Part shown: positions 50,464 through 60,267 of the stretch, one piece after another | Position numbering within the stretch: the stretch's first letter is position 1 | Layout of the letters: every line of letters starts with the position of its first letter | Source: Collinsella aerofaciens | GTDB lineage: Bacteria > Actinomycetota > Coriobacteriia > Coriobacteriales > Coriobacteriaceae | Length of the DNA: 62,634 nucleotides | Direction: 5' to 3' | NCBI RefSeq assembly: GCF_015561195.1 | Contig: NZ_JADMSU010000010.1 | Coordinates: forward strand, 1 to 62,634 | Notes under the pieces: generated by a model | What the model was told of the DNA's origin: nothing | What the model saw: only the letters and a program-made list of their open reading frames with translations | The model's database searches: none | Translations under genes and position numbers: made by a program

Positions 50464-51579
50464 CTAGCGAGCGATAAGGCTTCTAGCTGCATCGATGATG
50501 AGAAGCGCCAGAGCAAAGACGATGCTAATGACGGTACCCGTGACGATACATATAGCTGCCGGGCTGTTTTGGCTGACCAGTATGTTTGCGAGCAGGGTGT
50601 TGAAGACGGGACGCCACAGGCTACTGGTGAGCGACTGCATCACATAGAAACCGAGCGTGGCGGTCGATAAGGTGACGATGACACCTGCATTCCGCGGATT
50701 GCCTAAGGCCCTGCGTCGGGTAGCCGCAAAGAGCAGGGAGGCTGCAGCGAGGGCAAACGAGATCAACGAGGTCGATTTGTAGGAGAGGACTGCCATCGCC
50801 GTGAGGTTGCCGGTGAAGGAGAGTGCTCCTTCCAGGATGGTGGCGAGTGCCAAAATCGCAGCGAGCGACCGCATGCCCAAGGTGCCTGCCCTGTCCGAAT
50901 CCATGACATCGGTAACGTCGCGGAGCAGACCGCCGATCAAAAACGCGATTACGTACGTGGCAGCGCTCATGAGCTTCTGGAGCCAAGAAAACTCGCCGGC
51001 GCTTGTCGTACTCATGGCGGCTATATACCCGTTAACAACAAATGCGAGGATGCCAACGGCGATGACCGTCGTCGTGTAGCTCTTCTGGGAGAGTCGACTC
51101 TTAGCCAGTCCAAACCATGGCGCCATGAAGACCGTGGCGGCATAGACCCAGATAAACTCAAGGCCTAGCGTGTACCAGTAGTGCGTGCTGAGGGTAACAT
51201 CGGGAATGGGGGAGACGACCGTGGACCACGAGAGCGCCACGACACAATAAAACGCAGCGGGCATAACAACCTTGCCTAGGCGCTGCGCCGTCCGTTGCAT
51301 TTGCGACTTCCACGTTGCCCCACCGTCCCAAGCACGCGCGGCTGAGGCGATGAGAAAATAGCCCGAGATCATAAAGAAGACCTTGTTGGCCCAGCAGCCC
51401 AGCAGGTTAATAAAACCGAGCACGCCGGAATGGGGGAAGGCGGCAAGCGGCGCGTATTCCGGCAAGCCGACGCAGGTCGCTTGGAAGGTCCACTGAAAGG
51501 TGTGAAACACCGCGATGCCGGCGACCGCGACCAAACGCAGTGCTTCGATGGGTATGTTGCGTGCGGCTTTGGGCTGCAT
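50464..51579 (-). CDS. Acyltransferase 3 family membrane protein
   Basis: 371 residues with about ten transmembrane segments. The N-terminal EALRLVAVAGIAVFHTF carries the His of the acyltransferase 3 family, and FFMISGYFLIA is the next family motif. These enzymes add acetyl or other acyl groups to surface sugars. AGAAAGGA lies before the ATG. It diverges from the glycosyltransferase run that starts at 51692 and is likely to modify the same polymer. Confidence 0.88.
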   Translation of the reverse strand: MQPKAARNIPIEALRLVAVAGIAVFHTFQWTFQATCVGLPEYAPLAAFPHSGVLGFINLLGCWANKVFFMISGYFLIASAARAWDGGATWKSQMQRTAQRLGKVVMPAAFYCVVALSWSTVVSPIPDVTLSTHYWYTLGLEFIWVYAATVFMAPWFGLAKSRLSQKSYTTTVIAVGILAFVVNGYIAAMSTTSAGEFSWLQKLMSAATYVIAFLIGGLLRDVTDVMDSDRAGTLGMRSLAAILALATILEGALSFTGNLTAMAVLSYKSTSLISFALAAASLLFAATRRRALGNPRNAGVIVTLSTATLGFYVMQSLTSSLWRPVFNTLLANILVSQNSPAAICIVTGTVISIVFALALLIIDAARSLIAR

Positions 51580-51691
51580 GACGTCCTTTCTTATCGGTTT
51601 GCCTCTGCGAGCTCCATAGATTATATAAACGCCCGCTAGCGCGCTGACCCTTTGATACCATGAAACGACAGGTATTTCCTAAGGAGCACAT

Positions 51692-52795
51692 TTGTCTACT
51701 AACGCCTCTGGCAGCCCTGTTCTGTCGCTGCTTATTCCCATTTACAATGTTCAGCGCTACCTGCGCGAGTGCCTCGATTCCGCCCTGGCGCAGACGCTCA
51801 AGGACATCGAGATCATCTGCATTAACGACGGGTCGACCGACAACTCGCCGGCGATTATCCGCGAGTATATGGAGCGCGATGGGCGCGTCAAGATGATCGA
51901 CAAGGCCAACAGCGGCTACGGCGACTCGATGAACCACGGCCTGGAGATGGCGCGTGGCAAGTACGTTGGCATCTTGGAGTCCGATGACTTTATGGCGCCC
52001 GACGCACTCGAAAAGCTTGTCTCGGCCGCCGATAGCAATAATGCCGACTTTACGAAGGCGAACTTTGATTTCTACTGGTCCAAGCCCGAGGAGCGCCGTT
52101 CGCTGCACGAGATGTTTAAGGCCAAGGACTGCGACAAGCCGGTGCACCCGAGCGACACGACGCAGTTCTTTAAGCAAAAGCCGTCGATTTGGTCGGCCGT
52201 GTACCGTCGCGATTTTCTTGAGCGCAACGGCATCAAGTTCTTGCCGACTCCAGGGGCATCCTTTCAGGACACGTCATTCGCCTTTAAGGTTATCGCGTGT
52301 GCCGATAAGGCTGTTTACCTGCATGATGCCGTGTTGTCGTATCGCCAGGACAACGAGAATTCCTCGGTCAATTCTTCGGCTAAGGTCTTTTGCGTCAATA
52401 CCGAGTATGCCGAGATTGAGCGTTGGATTCGAGAGGATTATGCCCGTGATCACGCAAGTGATGACGTCGCGCGCATGCTCAAGTTCAATCAGCTCATTAA
52501 GTACGATTCGTACATGTGGAACTACGTGCGCCTGGCGCCCAAGTTCTATAAGGAGTTCCTGGTTCAGATGGCCAAGGAGTTCCAAGCTGCCTTGGACGCC
52601 GGGGAGTTTTCGCTTGACGACCTCAAGCCGTGGAAGCGCGCAAATCTCGCTGCTATCCTCAAAGATCCTGAGGGCTGGGTTGACGAGCATCCGAGCTTTG
52701 CGACGGATGGTGCCTTGGGGCGTGCTAAGTATTACGCCTCGGTTGGAGGCCCAGGCGTGGTCGCCGCTTTCCTCATCGAATCGCTAAGGGGGTAG
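51692..52795 (+). CDS. Family 2 glycosyltransferase
   Basis: 367 residues. LSLLIPIYNVQRYLRECLDSALAQTLKDIEIICINDGSTD and the metal motif ESDDFM near residue 95 are typical GT2. About the first 100 residues are almost the same as in the gene at 53917, and the rest is clearly related, so the two are duplicates. TTG start with AAGGAG nine bases before. The next gene starts 6 bases after its stop. Donor sugar unknown. Confidence 0.92.
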   Translation: MSTNASGSPVLSLLIPIYNVQRYLRECLDSALAQTLKDIEIICINDGSTDNSPAIIREYMERDGRVKMIDKANSGYGDSMNHGLEMARGKYVGILESDDFMAPDALEKLVSAADSNNADFTKANFDFYWSKPEERRSLHEMFKAKDCDKPVHPSDTTQFFKQKPSIWSAVYRRDFLERNGIKFLPTPGASFQDTSFAFKVIACADKAVYLHDAVLSYRQDNENSSVNSSAKVFCVNTEYAEIERWIREDYARDHASDDVARMLKFNQLIKYDSYMWNYVRLAPKFYKEFLVQMAKEFQAALDAGEFSLDDLKPWKRANLAAILKDPEGWVDEHPSFATDGALGRAKYYASVGGPGVVAAFLIESLRG

Positions 52796-52801
52796 GTCGG
52801 C

Positions 52802-53842
52802 ATGGGAGAGGCCTCGTGTCCTAAAGCTACCATTGTCGTCCCCGTTTACAACTCTGCGCACTCCATTCAGCGATGTCTCGATTCGCTGTTGGCCCAGTCC
52901 GAGCGCTCGATTCAGGTTGTCTGCGTCAACGACGGTTCGACTGATGATTCGTTGAACGTGTTGCGCCAGATCGCGCAGGCCGACGATCACGTACTGGTGA
53001 TTGACCAGGAAAACGCGGGCGTCTCGTGTGCTCGAAATGCCGGTATCGATGCCGCCGTGGGCGAGACCGTCTTTTTTGTGGACGCCGACGATTACATCGA
53101 TGCCCAGACGGTCGAGCGCGTGCTGCATGCCATGGAGTCTGCAGATGCCGAGGCTGCCGTTTTTGGCGGTGTCTGTGAACCCGTCGATGCTGCCCCCAAA
53201 CGCGTCCAGCAACTCATGAGCCCCAAAGCCGGTACCTTCGGCGCCCGTGATCCCCAACTGCTGTTCCATTCGAATGCGCAGCCCTATGCCTGCCGTGCGG
53301 CTTTTTCGCGCGAGCTGCTCAATCGCGAAGGCATTCGCTTCGCCCCCGGTTTGGCTTTGGGCGAGGACGTCGTCTTCCAATTTGCGGCTTATGCGCTTGC
53401 CCGCAAGACCGTCGTCATGCCGGACAAGTTCTACCACTACGTGATGGAGAGTGAATCGGCGACGCACGAGTTCAACAGTGCCGATGCTCGCGCCAAAAAG
53501 CTTGACGCCCACATGAGGATGCTCGAGGAGGTCTTGGAGGACTGGGCGGCCTACGGTCTTTTGGACCTGTGCCCCGGCGAGCTGATAACTTGGTTTTTAG
53601 ACCTAATTGTGTTCGACCTAGCGCGCTTGGATGCCGATGGTTTCCATCGCGTGGCGGCTCGCGTCAACATGGATCTCACGACGTTTTTGGGAACGGCGTG
53701 GGCGGATATGCCTGCTAAGGGCGCCGTTCGGCGTGTTGCCCACAAGCTCGTTGCGGCGACCTCGGGCGTTTCGATGGCAGACGCCACGCTGTTCTATCTT
53801 TCGACTCGCGGTCTCAAAGCCTGTCTGGAGCGCTTTATCTAA
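52802..53842 (+). CDS. Family 2 glycosyltransferase
   Basis: 346 residues. TIVVPVYNSAHSIQRCLDSLLAQSERSIQVVCVNDGSTDDS and the metal motif VDADDYID. A later LGEDVVFQFAAYAL is the acceptor-side acidic region. Less like its neighbours than they are like each other. Second gene of the run, sandwiched between the duplicated pair. Confidence 0.92.
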   Translation: MGEASCPKATIVVPVYNSAHSIQRCLDSLLAQSERSIQVVCVNDGSTDDSLNVLRQIAQADDHVLVIDQENAGVSCARNAGIDAAVGETVFFVDADDYIDAQTVERVLHAMESADAEAAVFGGVCEPVDAAPKRVQQLMSPKAGTFGARDPQLLFHSNAQPYACRAAFSRELLNREGIRFAPGLALGEDVVFQFAAYALARKTVVMPDKFYHYVMESESATHEFNSADARAKKLDAHMRMLEEVLEDWAAYGLLDLCPGELITWFLDLIVFDLARLDADGFHRVAARVNMDLTTFLGTAWADMPAKGAVRRVAHKLVAATSGVSMADATLFYLSTRGLKACLERFI

Positions 53843-53916
53843 TTCCAAGCGCTGCCGCCCGCCGCAACCCGGCTGCTAAAATAACCCTGTTACACGCTAT
53901 TCAACAGGAGGTTCTC

Positions 53917-55035
53917 TTGCAGAACTCTGATACCCCTAAAGTTTCGCTGCTTGTCCCCATTTGCAATGTCGAGCGCTATCTGCGCGAGTGCCTCGATTCC
54001 GCCGTGGCGCAGACGCTCAAGGACATCGAGATCATCTGTATCAATGACGGTTCCACCGATAGCTCGCCGGATATCATCCGCGAGTACATGGAGCGCGACC
54101 CCCGTGTAAAGATGATCGACAAAGCCAACAGCGGCTACGGCGACTCGATGAACCGCGGTCTGGAGATGGCGCGCGGTGAGTACGTGGGCATTCTTGAGTC
54201 CGACGACTTTATGTTTGAGGATTCGCTCCAAAAGCTGGTCGCCAAGGCCGATGCTGAGCATGCCGATGTGGTAAAGGGCGACTTTTATCTGTATTGGTCC
54301 ACGCCCAGCGAGCGCCGTGAGCTGTTTGGGATCATCGGCGAGTATATGACGGGCGCCGCGTATCGCCCCGTCGATCGCCCGGGCATCTTCTACCGCAAAC
54401 CTTCCATTTGGTCGGCCATCTATCGGCGCGAGTTCCTCAACGACAATCAGATTCGGTTCCTTCCCACGCCGGGCGCCTCGTATCAGGACGCAGGCTTTAA
54501 CTTTAAGGTTTGGGCATGCGCCGAGCGTGCAGCGTTTATCGCGGACCCCATTTTGTGCTATCGCCAAGACAACGAGAAGAGCTCAGTTAATTCGCCCAAC
54601 AAGGTATTTTGCGTGTGCGACGAATACGCCGAGATGCAGCGCTTTTTGGATGAACGTCCCGAGCTCAAGGTTCAGCTCCAGGGCATTTTAATGCGCATGA
54701 AGGTCGATACGTATCGCTGGAATGACGAGCGTCTGGTCGATGAGCTGCGCGAGCAGTTTTGGGAGAAGGCTTCGCCCGAGCTCAAGGCCGATTGGGATGC
54801 CGGTCGCTTTGATCTGTCGCTGTTCGATCCGCGCGGCGAGACCGACTTGCGCCTGATGGTCAAGTCGCCCCGTGCTTATATCGATTCGCGCTTTGACTTT
54901 AAGAAGCCCGGCAAGCTCAATACGTTTAAGCACTACTTTAAGATTGGCGGCCTGCCGCTGGTCTGGCGCGTGCTGACGTATCAGCGCACCTACGGCGATA
55001 ATCCGCATCCCGATGACGTGCCGGCCGCACAGTAG
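53917..55035 (+). CDS. Family 2 glycosyltransferase, duplicate of the gene at 51692
   Basis: 372 residues. VSLLVPICNVERYLRECLDSAVAQTLKDIEI, ESDDFM, and a shared KPSIWSAIYRREFL/LPTPGASYQD block link it to the 51692 gene. TTG start with AGGAGG eight bases before, a start usage also shared with that gene. The C-terminal part differs more and may set acceptor choice. Confidence 0.92.
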   Translation: MQNSDTPKVSLLVPICNVERYLRECLDSAVAQTLKDIEIICINDGSTDSSPDIIREYMERDPRVKMIDKANSGYGDSMNRGLEMARGEYVGILESDDFMFEDSLQKLVAKADAEHADVVKGDFYLYWSTPSERRELFGIIGEYMTGAAYRPVDRPGIFYRKPSIWSAIYRREFLNDNQIRFLPTPGASYQDAGFNFKVWACAERAAFIADPILCYRQDNEKSSVNSPNKVFCVCDEYAEMQRFLDERPELKVQLQGILMRMKVDTYRWNDERLVDELREQFWEKASPELKADWDAGRFDLSLFDPRGETDLRLMVKSPRAYIDSRFDFKKPGKLNTFKHYFKIGGLPLVWRVLTYQRTYGDNPHPDDVPAAQ

Positions 55036-55047
55036 GAGCACTTGGCT

Positions 55048-56115
55048 ATGACTACCCCCAAGATTTCCGTTGTCGTTCCCATCTATAAGGTGGAGGAGTG
55101 CCTGGCCTGGTGCCTGGACTCCCTGCTTGCGCAGGACATGCCCGATTGGGAAGGCGTGCTGGTCAACGATGGCTCGCCGGACGGTTCGCGCGATATTGCG
55201 GCTGCCTATTGCGAAAAGGACGCGCGCTTTACGTTGGTCGATAAAGAGAACGGGGGCCTGTCGAGCGCGCGCAATGCAGGCATCGCCGCGTCCACGGCGC
55301 CAATTGTCGCGTTCTTGGATTCCGACGACCGCTTTACGCCCGATGCATGCCGCGTGATCGTCGATGCCTTTGAGCGCGAGGACTGCGACGTGTTGACCTT
55401 TGGCGCGAACCCGTATCCGCTGGAGGCGGGGTATCCGTGGCTTAACTATGTGCTTAGCCCGCGCGATGTGTCGTTTGAGGGCTATAGCTCCGACCTGCTG
55501 TTTAAGGAAGCGTCTCGTCCCTTTGCATGGCGCACCGCCTGCAAGCGCGACTTCTTGCTGGGCAACGGGATCGTGTTCGACGAAACCGTTAAGTATGGCG
55601 AGGACCAGGTCTTCGACTTTGCCGTGTACGGTCGTTCGCACAAGACCGCGCTTATCTCGAACAAGTTGTACGACTATCGCGTGGCTCGCAAGGGTTCGCT
55701 CATGGACACCATGCGCTACGACGACGAGACACGTCTGCTGGAGCACGTGAAGATTTACTTCGCTATGCTGGCTGACTGGCAGCGCGACGGTCTCGACGCA
55801 CAGCATGCTGATGACCTGGCGTACTTCCTGTGTGATCTGGTGCTGTACGATGCGCTGAGGTTGCTGGGTTCGGACTGCGGCAAAGTGTTTGCTGCCGTTG
55901 CCGCGGCGCTTAACGGTTCTGCCGTGGACAACGATGCTGCGCTCGCACAATGTGCTCCTTCGGTTGCCGCCATGGTGCGCGCGGCACTTATCGGTAAGGC
56001 CCCTGCTGCTCGTTTGTGCAAAAAGCTCATGTTCGATTACGACGTCTTGAGGTTTGGGCGCCTGGGTGCCTGCAAACGCATGGCAGCGAACGCCCTGGGA
56101 AAGCGAGAAGTGTAG
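55048..56115 (+). CDS. Family 2 glycosyltransferase
   Basis: 355 residues. ISVVVPIYKVEECLAWCLDSLLAQDMPDWEGVLVNDGSPD with metal motif LDSDDRF, and YGEDQVFDFAVYG later. TAGGAG is better spaced to this ATG than to the TTG two codons earlier. The stop TAG and the next ATG are adjacent (TAGATG), so the following gene is coupled. Confidence 0.92.
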   Translation: MTTPKISVVVPIYKVEECLAWCLDSLLAQDMPDWEGVLVNDGSPDGSRDIAAAYCEKDARFTLVDKENGGLSSARNAGIAASTAPIVAFLDSDDRFTPDACRVIVDAFEREDCDVLTFGANPYPLEAGYPWLNYVLSPRDVSFEGYSSDLLFKEASRPFAWRTACKRDFLLGNGIVFDETVKYGEDQVFDFAVYGRSHKTALISNKLYDYRVARKGSLMDTMRYDDETRLLEHVKIYFAMLADWQRDGLDAQHADDLAYFLCDLVLYDALRLLGSDCGKVFAAVAAALNGSAVDNDAALAQCAPSVAAMVRAALIGKAPAARLCKKLMFDYDVLRFGRLGACKRMAANALGKREV

Positions 56116-58602
56116 ATGAGTATCAAGCGTTTGGCACTTTGCCGCAGTCAGGGCCGTCTGTTTGTGCTGCTTCGTTTTGCCGGTCAGGATGTCGCCGCGC
56201 TTATTGAACGGGAGGGTTCTCAAGCGTTTGCCCACGCGACAACGAGCGGTTCTTGTGTGCCGTCGCTGGTGCTCCCAGTCGATCATGGCCGTGTGTTGGC
56301 GCTTTGCCCTTCCGTTTCCGATTACGAGCGCGAGCTCGCCGTCTTGGTGCTTCCGTTTTTGGATGGCTCTGCGATCGACGCTGCATTTGTGTCCGGTGGC
56401 AAAAAGCTTGGCGCCATTCGCCTCGATAGCCGCGTGGACAAGCTGGAATCTAAGATTAACTACAAAGCAAAGCCTGCGCTGTGCGCGCTTATCCGCGATG
56501 CGCAGCGTGGCGAATGCTGCGGTCGCTACGAGATCGATGCCATTCGCTATTTGCCGACAGACGCCGGCGCGGTGTGGCGCTATGAGGTTGCCTGGGCGGG
56601 AGACCCCCAGTGCTCCCCTGAGTTCCAGAGCTTCGATACGCATATGAATGCGATTGATGCCACCGTGCATGTGTTTGAATCGCAGGTCGATGTGCCGCAG
56701 CAGAACGGATGCCGCGTCAATAAAACGTATCTGAGCGTTGAGATGCCTCGGGATATACGGGATTTTGTCGCGATTGTGAGCGATCCCACAGAGCAGATCC
56801 AGAGCGGGTTTTGCGCCATGGATGGTCGCCTGTACAACGGCATGGTCGACGACAGTTGGAACCGCATGAAGGACGCGCGTGCGGACGACGCAGCTTATCG
56901 ACGTTGGTTTGAGCAACATCGCGCAAAGCCGGGCGATTTGGCGTGCCAGCGTGTCGCTTCGGCGGCCTTTGCCTATAGACCGCTCGTGAGCATTGTGGTG
57001 CCGTGCTACAAGACCGATCTGGTCTACCTGCGCGAGCTGCTGGACTCGGTGCTCGCCCAAAGCTATGACAACTGGGAATTGCTGCTCATGGATGCCTCGC
57101 CCGAATGGGACGCGGTGGCCACTCTTGCGGCAGACGCCAACGACGAGCGCGTTCGCCGCATCGAGCTTTCCGGCAACGGCGGCATTGTGCTCAACACCAA
57201 CGCGGGTATCGAGCAAGCGACAGGCGACTACATCGCGTTCTTGGACCACGATGACATCCTGGAACCGGACGCATTATTCCACTATGTTTCTGCGCTGAAC
57301 AAGGCTGCCGAGGGAGAGCGTCCCCAGGTCCTGTTCTGCGACGAGGACATGTTCCAGAAAACGGGGGAGTGGGGCCAGCCGGTCTTTAAGACGCAGCTCA
57401 ACGTCGACCTGCTCTATAGCCATAACTGCGTGACGCATTTCCTGGTGGTGGAGAAGGCGCTCATCGATCACATTGGTACGTCCCCAGAAGACGTTGTGGG
57501 CGCCCAGGATTATGACCTGACGCTCCGTTGCCTTGCGGCGGGCGCGCGGTTTGAGCATGTTGCGCACGTGCTGTATCACTGGCGCGTGCATCCGGGATCG
57601 ACCGCCGACGGTTCTGCCGATAGCAAGCCGTATGCTATTGAAGCCGGGCGCCTTGCGCTTCAGCGTCACTTCAACGCGCTGGGCATTTGCGGAACGGTCG
57701 AGGAGACCGATACGCCGTTTGTCTACCACATGCGCTATGCGCTGCCGGAGCCTGAGCCGTTGGTGAGCATTGTGATTCCCACCAAGGACCACGTTGAGAC
57801 GCTCGATTCCTGCGTGATGTCAATTGCCCAGAAGGCCACGTATGCTAACTACGAGATCGTCTTGGTGGAGAACAACAGCGAAGATCCGGAGACGTTTGCG
57901 TATTACGAAACCCTGCCGGAGCGCGTGGCTGCCGCGTCTGACGGTAAGGGTAGCGCGCGCGTTGTGTTCTGGCCGGGCGAGTTTAATTACTCCAAGATCA
58001 TTAACTTTGGCGTGGAGCATGCCAAGGGCGACTACCTGCTGCTGCTGAACAACGATACTGAGGTCATAAGCCCCGATTTTATCGAAGAGATGATGGGCTA
58101 CCTGCAGCGTCCCGATGCGGGCGTGGTGGGCGCCAAGCTCTACTTTGCCGATCATCTGGTGCAGCACGCTGGCATTGTGGTTGGCGTGCGTGGCGCACTT
58201 GCCCATGCCAACCAGGACTTCTCGGCAAAGCGCGAGGGCTATCTTGCCCGCGCTGTGCGCCCGGGCAACTTTAGTGCCGTAACGGGCGCCTGTCAGATGG
58301 TCCGCCGCGACGTATTTGAGCAGGTCGGAGGCTATAACGAGGAATTCGCCGTCGGCTTTAACGACGCAGACTTTTGCCTGCGCGTGTGGGAGGCGGGCTA
58401 CCGCACCATCTTTACGCCTTATGCAGAGCTGTATCACTACGAGTTCACCTCGCGCGGCAGGGAAGAGGCCAACGAGGAAAAGCTGCGCCGCTGGAAGCAC
58501 GAACAAGCACTGTTCATGCAGCGCTGGCCGGAGTTCTTCCTGAAGGGCGATCCGTGGTTGGGGCCGAACTTATCCGCTGAGAGCGAGTATTTCTCGGTCT
58601 AA
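56116..58602 (+). CDS. Double-domain glycosyltransferase (two GT2 modules)
   Basis: 828 residues in three parts. Residues 1-285 are an N-terminal region I do not recognise. Residues ~290-530 are a GT2 module (LVSIVVPCYKTDLVYLRELLDSVLAQSYDNWELLLMDAS, metal motif LDHDDIL). Residues ~550-810 are a second GT2 module (LVSIVIPTKDHVETLDSCVMSI, metal motif LLNNDTEV, and GFNDADFCLRVWEAGY). Such tandem enzymes often build the repeating chain of rhamnose-type or O-antigen-like glycans. Last gene of the run; directly after it the sequence becomes A+T-rich and decayed. Confidence 0.9.
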   Translation: MSIKRLALCRSQGRLFVLLRFAGQDVAALIEREGSQAFAHATTSGSCVPSLVLPVDHGRVLALCPSVSDYERELAVLVLPFLDGSAIDAAFVSGGKKLGAIRLDSRVDKLESKINYKAKPALCALIRDAQRGECCGRYEIDAIRYLPTDAGAVWRYEVAWAGDPQCSPEFQSFDTHMNAIDATVHVFESQVDVPQQNGCRVNKTYLSVEMPRDIRDFVAIVSDPTEQIQSGFCAMDGRLYNGMVDDSWNRMKDARADDAAYRRWFEQHRAKPGDLACQRVASAAFAYRPLVSIVVPCYKTDLVYLRELLDSVLAQSYDNWELLLMDASPEWDAVATLAADANDERVRRIELSGNGGIVLNTNAGIEQATGDYIAFLDHDDILEPDALFHYVSALNKAAEGERPQVLFCDEDMFQKTGEWGQPVFKTQLNVDLLYSHNCVTHFLVVEKALIDHIGTSPEDVVGAQDYDLTLRCLAAGARFEHVAHVLYHWRVHPGSTADGSADSKPYAIEAGRLALQRHFNALGICGTVEETDTPFVYHMRYALPEPEPLVSIVIPTKDHVETLDSCVMSIAQKATYANYEIVLVENNSEDPETFAYYETLPERVAAASDGKGSARVVFWPGEFNYSKIINFGVEHAKGDYLLLLNNDTEVISPDFIEEMMGYLQRPDAGVVGAKLYFADHLVQHAGIVVGVRGALAHANQDFSAKREGYLARAVRPGNFSAVTGACQMVRRDVFEQVGGYNEEFAVGFNDADFCLRVWEAGYRTIFTPYAELYHYEFTSRGREEANEEKLRRWKHEQALFMQRWPEFFLKGDPWLGPNLSAESEYFSV

Positions 58603-58819
58603 AGCAATGGTTTTTAGGAAGTACTAAACTTTCTTTCGCTATGAGCTTGGAAGAAAGCAACGTTGGACTACCTACTAAGACAAATTACGAAAGCTCGATA
58701 CTTCCGCGATAAGTTTATACAGGCTTATATAACTCGATATTATCCGATATAAGTAGATATCGCACTTGCCTTTGCCGGCTTACCCGCCGGTGTTATGGAT
58801 CTTATTAACGGCAAGGCGC
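58603..58819. other. A+T-rich gene-free stretch at the edge of the polysaccharide locus
   Basis: About 217 bases, A+T-rich, with several near-repeats of CGATA and GATAT around 58700-58765. No gene or terminator is clear. It marks the shift from ordered genes to remnants of mobile DNA. Confidence 0.4.
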
Positions 58820-59017
58820 TTACGTTCTTGCGTCGTGCCCTCCCCGAAGCCTGGCCCTCCTTTGGGGTATCGTCGCGGCGGGTGACATGTCCTCTATGTC
58901 GGCGTACTTCGCCACGGTGTTGCGGCTCAGGTGAAGTGCCCGGGCTATCTTGAACCCCGGGCGCCCGGCCGCCTCCGTCGACCGTATATCATTCACTGTG
59001 TCCAGGGGCACGGTCAT
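58820..59017 (-). pseudogene. Truncated istA-like transposase (IS21 family)
   Basis: MTVPLDTVNDIRSTEAAGRPGFKIARALHLSRNTVAKYADIEDMSPAA is the N-terminal helix-turn-helix of IstA-type transposases (family pattern: IRxLxxxGxSxxxIARxLGxSRNTVxKY). IstA is usually 400-500 residues; only about 66 codons remain. The catalytic DDE part is missing. Confidence 0.6.
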
Positions 59018-59193
59018 CTCCCCATCCTTCCCGGGCGGCCTCGCCAAAGTGCCCGCCCGGGGAAACCGTATGGCGAGGGCCGCGCTCCCGGTTCCCGGGG
59101 GTACGGCCCTCCTGCTCAAACTGCTCAGTTTCAGTGCTCACGGTGCTCGATTGTCGGCGATCACGCGGACCTCTTTTTAGTGATCATTAACAC
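58820..59193 (-). mobile_element. Remnant of an IS21-like element
   Basis: On the minus strand, a TGTTAATGATCACTA end at 59193 (IS21 family ends begin with TG) is followed after about 175 bases by the start of an istA-like gene that breaks off after ~66 codons. No istB and no opposite end are found. Confidence 0.45.
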
Positions 59194-59598
59194 CCGTCGA
59201 CATGCTCGACCTGACGCCGGGGCTCATAGAGCCTGCGCGCGCCGAGATGGGCGATACCCCGCTGGCCTAGCCTTAAGGTAAAACGGAATAGGCGGACCGA
59301 ACGTCCGACTGGGTCTGGGAAGCGGTGCCAGGCGGAGGGCGAAGCATGGCCACCGAACCCATCGAAACACATCTCCACCGTTCCTCCAACTGGGAAAACG
59401 CCGCCCCCCCTGGGCCCACTGGGTCCGCGGGGGCGTTCGGATAACTGCCGGAACGGCCTATTGGTTCAATGCGATCGGCTGAGATCGGAAATCAACCGAT
59501 GTTTAGCGATTGTGTATGATTTTCAACCGGATAAATGTTATCGAAACTCTTTTCCTCTCTATTTTGGGGTATCAAGAGTAAAAAAGGGAGGTGATTTT
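59194..59598. other. Gene-free stretch after the IS21 remnant
   Basis: 405 bases. A G+C-rich hairpin at about 59400-59440 (AACGCC arm with GGGGGCGTT) looks like a terminator half of something lost. After 59460 the base composition drops sharply in G+C, leading into the orphan gene. No gene seen. Confidence 0.4.
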
Positions 59599-59898
59599 AT
59601 GAATCATAATCAGGCTATTGAATTGGAGAGAATAGTTAGACGTGTATATGACTGCGATAGGGCCGGTATGGGTGGCTATATTGATGCTGATAATTTTTCC
59701 TCCAATCCTTTTGATGCGGCGTTGATTGCACTTGCTCCACTGTGGAAGAATGACTCAGATCGACAGGTTGAAAATTTCCTGTATAAATGGGACCACATTA
59801 TTCGAGCAGAAGTCTCGCCATCGGATGATTTGGTTGAGTCCTACATTGTCGAGTTGGAGCGGATAGTACATGACTTGGGCGGCGCTTCTCTCTGTTAG
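59599..59898 (+). CDS. Small acidic orphan protein of unknown function
   Basis: 99 residues, no signal peptide or membrane helix: an acidic, helical, soluble protein (ELERIVRRVYDCDRAGMGGY, NFLYKWDHIIRAEVSPSDD). Base composition is clearly lower in G+C than the core genes. GGGAGGTGA gives a strong start, and a perfect terminator follows, so it looks functional. I do not recognise a family. It stands alone among transposon remnants; small acidic proteins in such places are sometimes immunity or anti-defence proteins, but nothing here proves that. Confidence 0.75.
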   Translation: MNHNQAIELERIVRRVYDCDRAGMGGYIDADNFSSNPFDAALIALAPLWKNDSDRQVENFLYKWDHIIRAEVSPSDDLVESYIVELERIVHDLGGASLC

Positions 59899-59949
59899 TC
59901 TAAGATTGACTCAACTTGGTCTCAGCACCTAAGTCAATTGTGCAAATAA

Positions 59950-59989
59950 TGGGGTCGCTTCGAAAGCATCGCTTCTCGAAGCGACCCCA
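59950..59989 (+). terminator. Terminator of the orphan gene
   Basis: TGGGGTCGCTTCGA and TCGAAGCGACCCCA form a perfect 14-bp stem; TTGTTTG follows. Confidence 0.85.
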
Positions 59990-60167
59990 TTGTTTGTCTC
60001 TACTTGTGTGCCCCGAAGGGGTTCGTTCTTTCCATATCTATCTGTCCCATCCGGCCGAACGCCCTGTTCCCGAATCATTACCCGTTATCTAAAATGTTGG
60101 ATTGATTTGGCTCTGTCGGACCATGATTGACATTCTGCCCCAATCATCTTTTTGAAATTGCAGGATA

Positions 60168-60208
60168 ATCGCCCCCCTTGCCGGGTTTGAATCCGGCAAG
60201 GGGGCGAT
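60168..60208 (-). terminator. Hairpin near the left IS end
   Basis: ATCGCCCCC-TTGCCGG and CCGGCAAGGGGGCGAT form a stem of about 16 bp around GTTTGAAT. It lies after the antitoxin remnant, in the sense of the IS genes, and would end their transcript. The start of a similar sequence (GGGGCGA) is seen in the copy at the window's left edge. Confidence 0.6.
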
Positions 60209-60267
60209 GTGCTAAAGATCTGTCGGGTCAATCGTGAGGGTCCCATCGCCCCAAGTCGATTTACCGG

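Noticed and set aside
54688-57249. An 850-codon open frame antisense to the glycosyltransferases
   Set aside because: Spans the ends of three clear GT2 genes on the other strand, has no family resemblance and the usual Arg/His/Ala-rich shadow composition.
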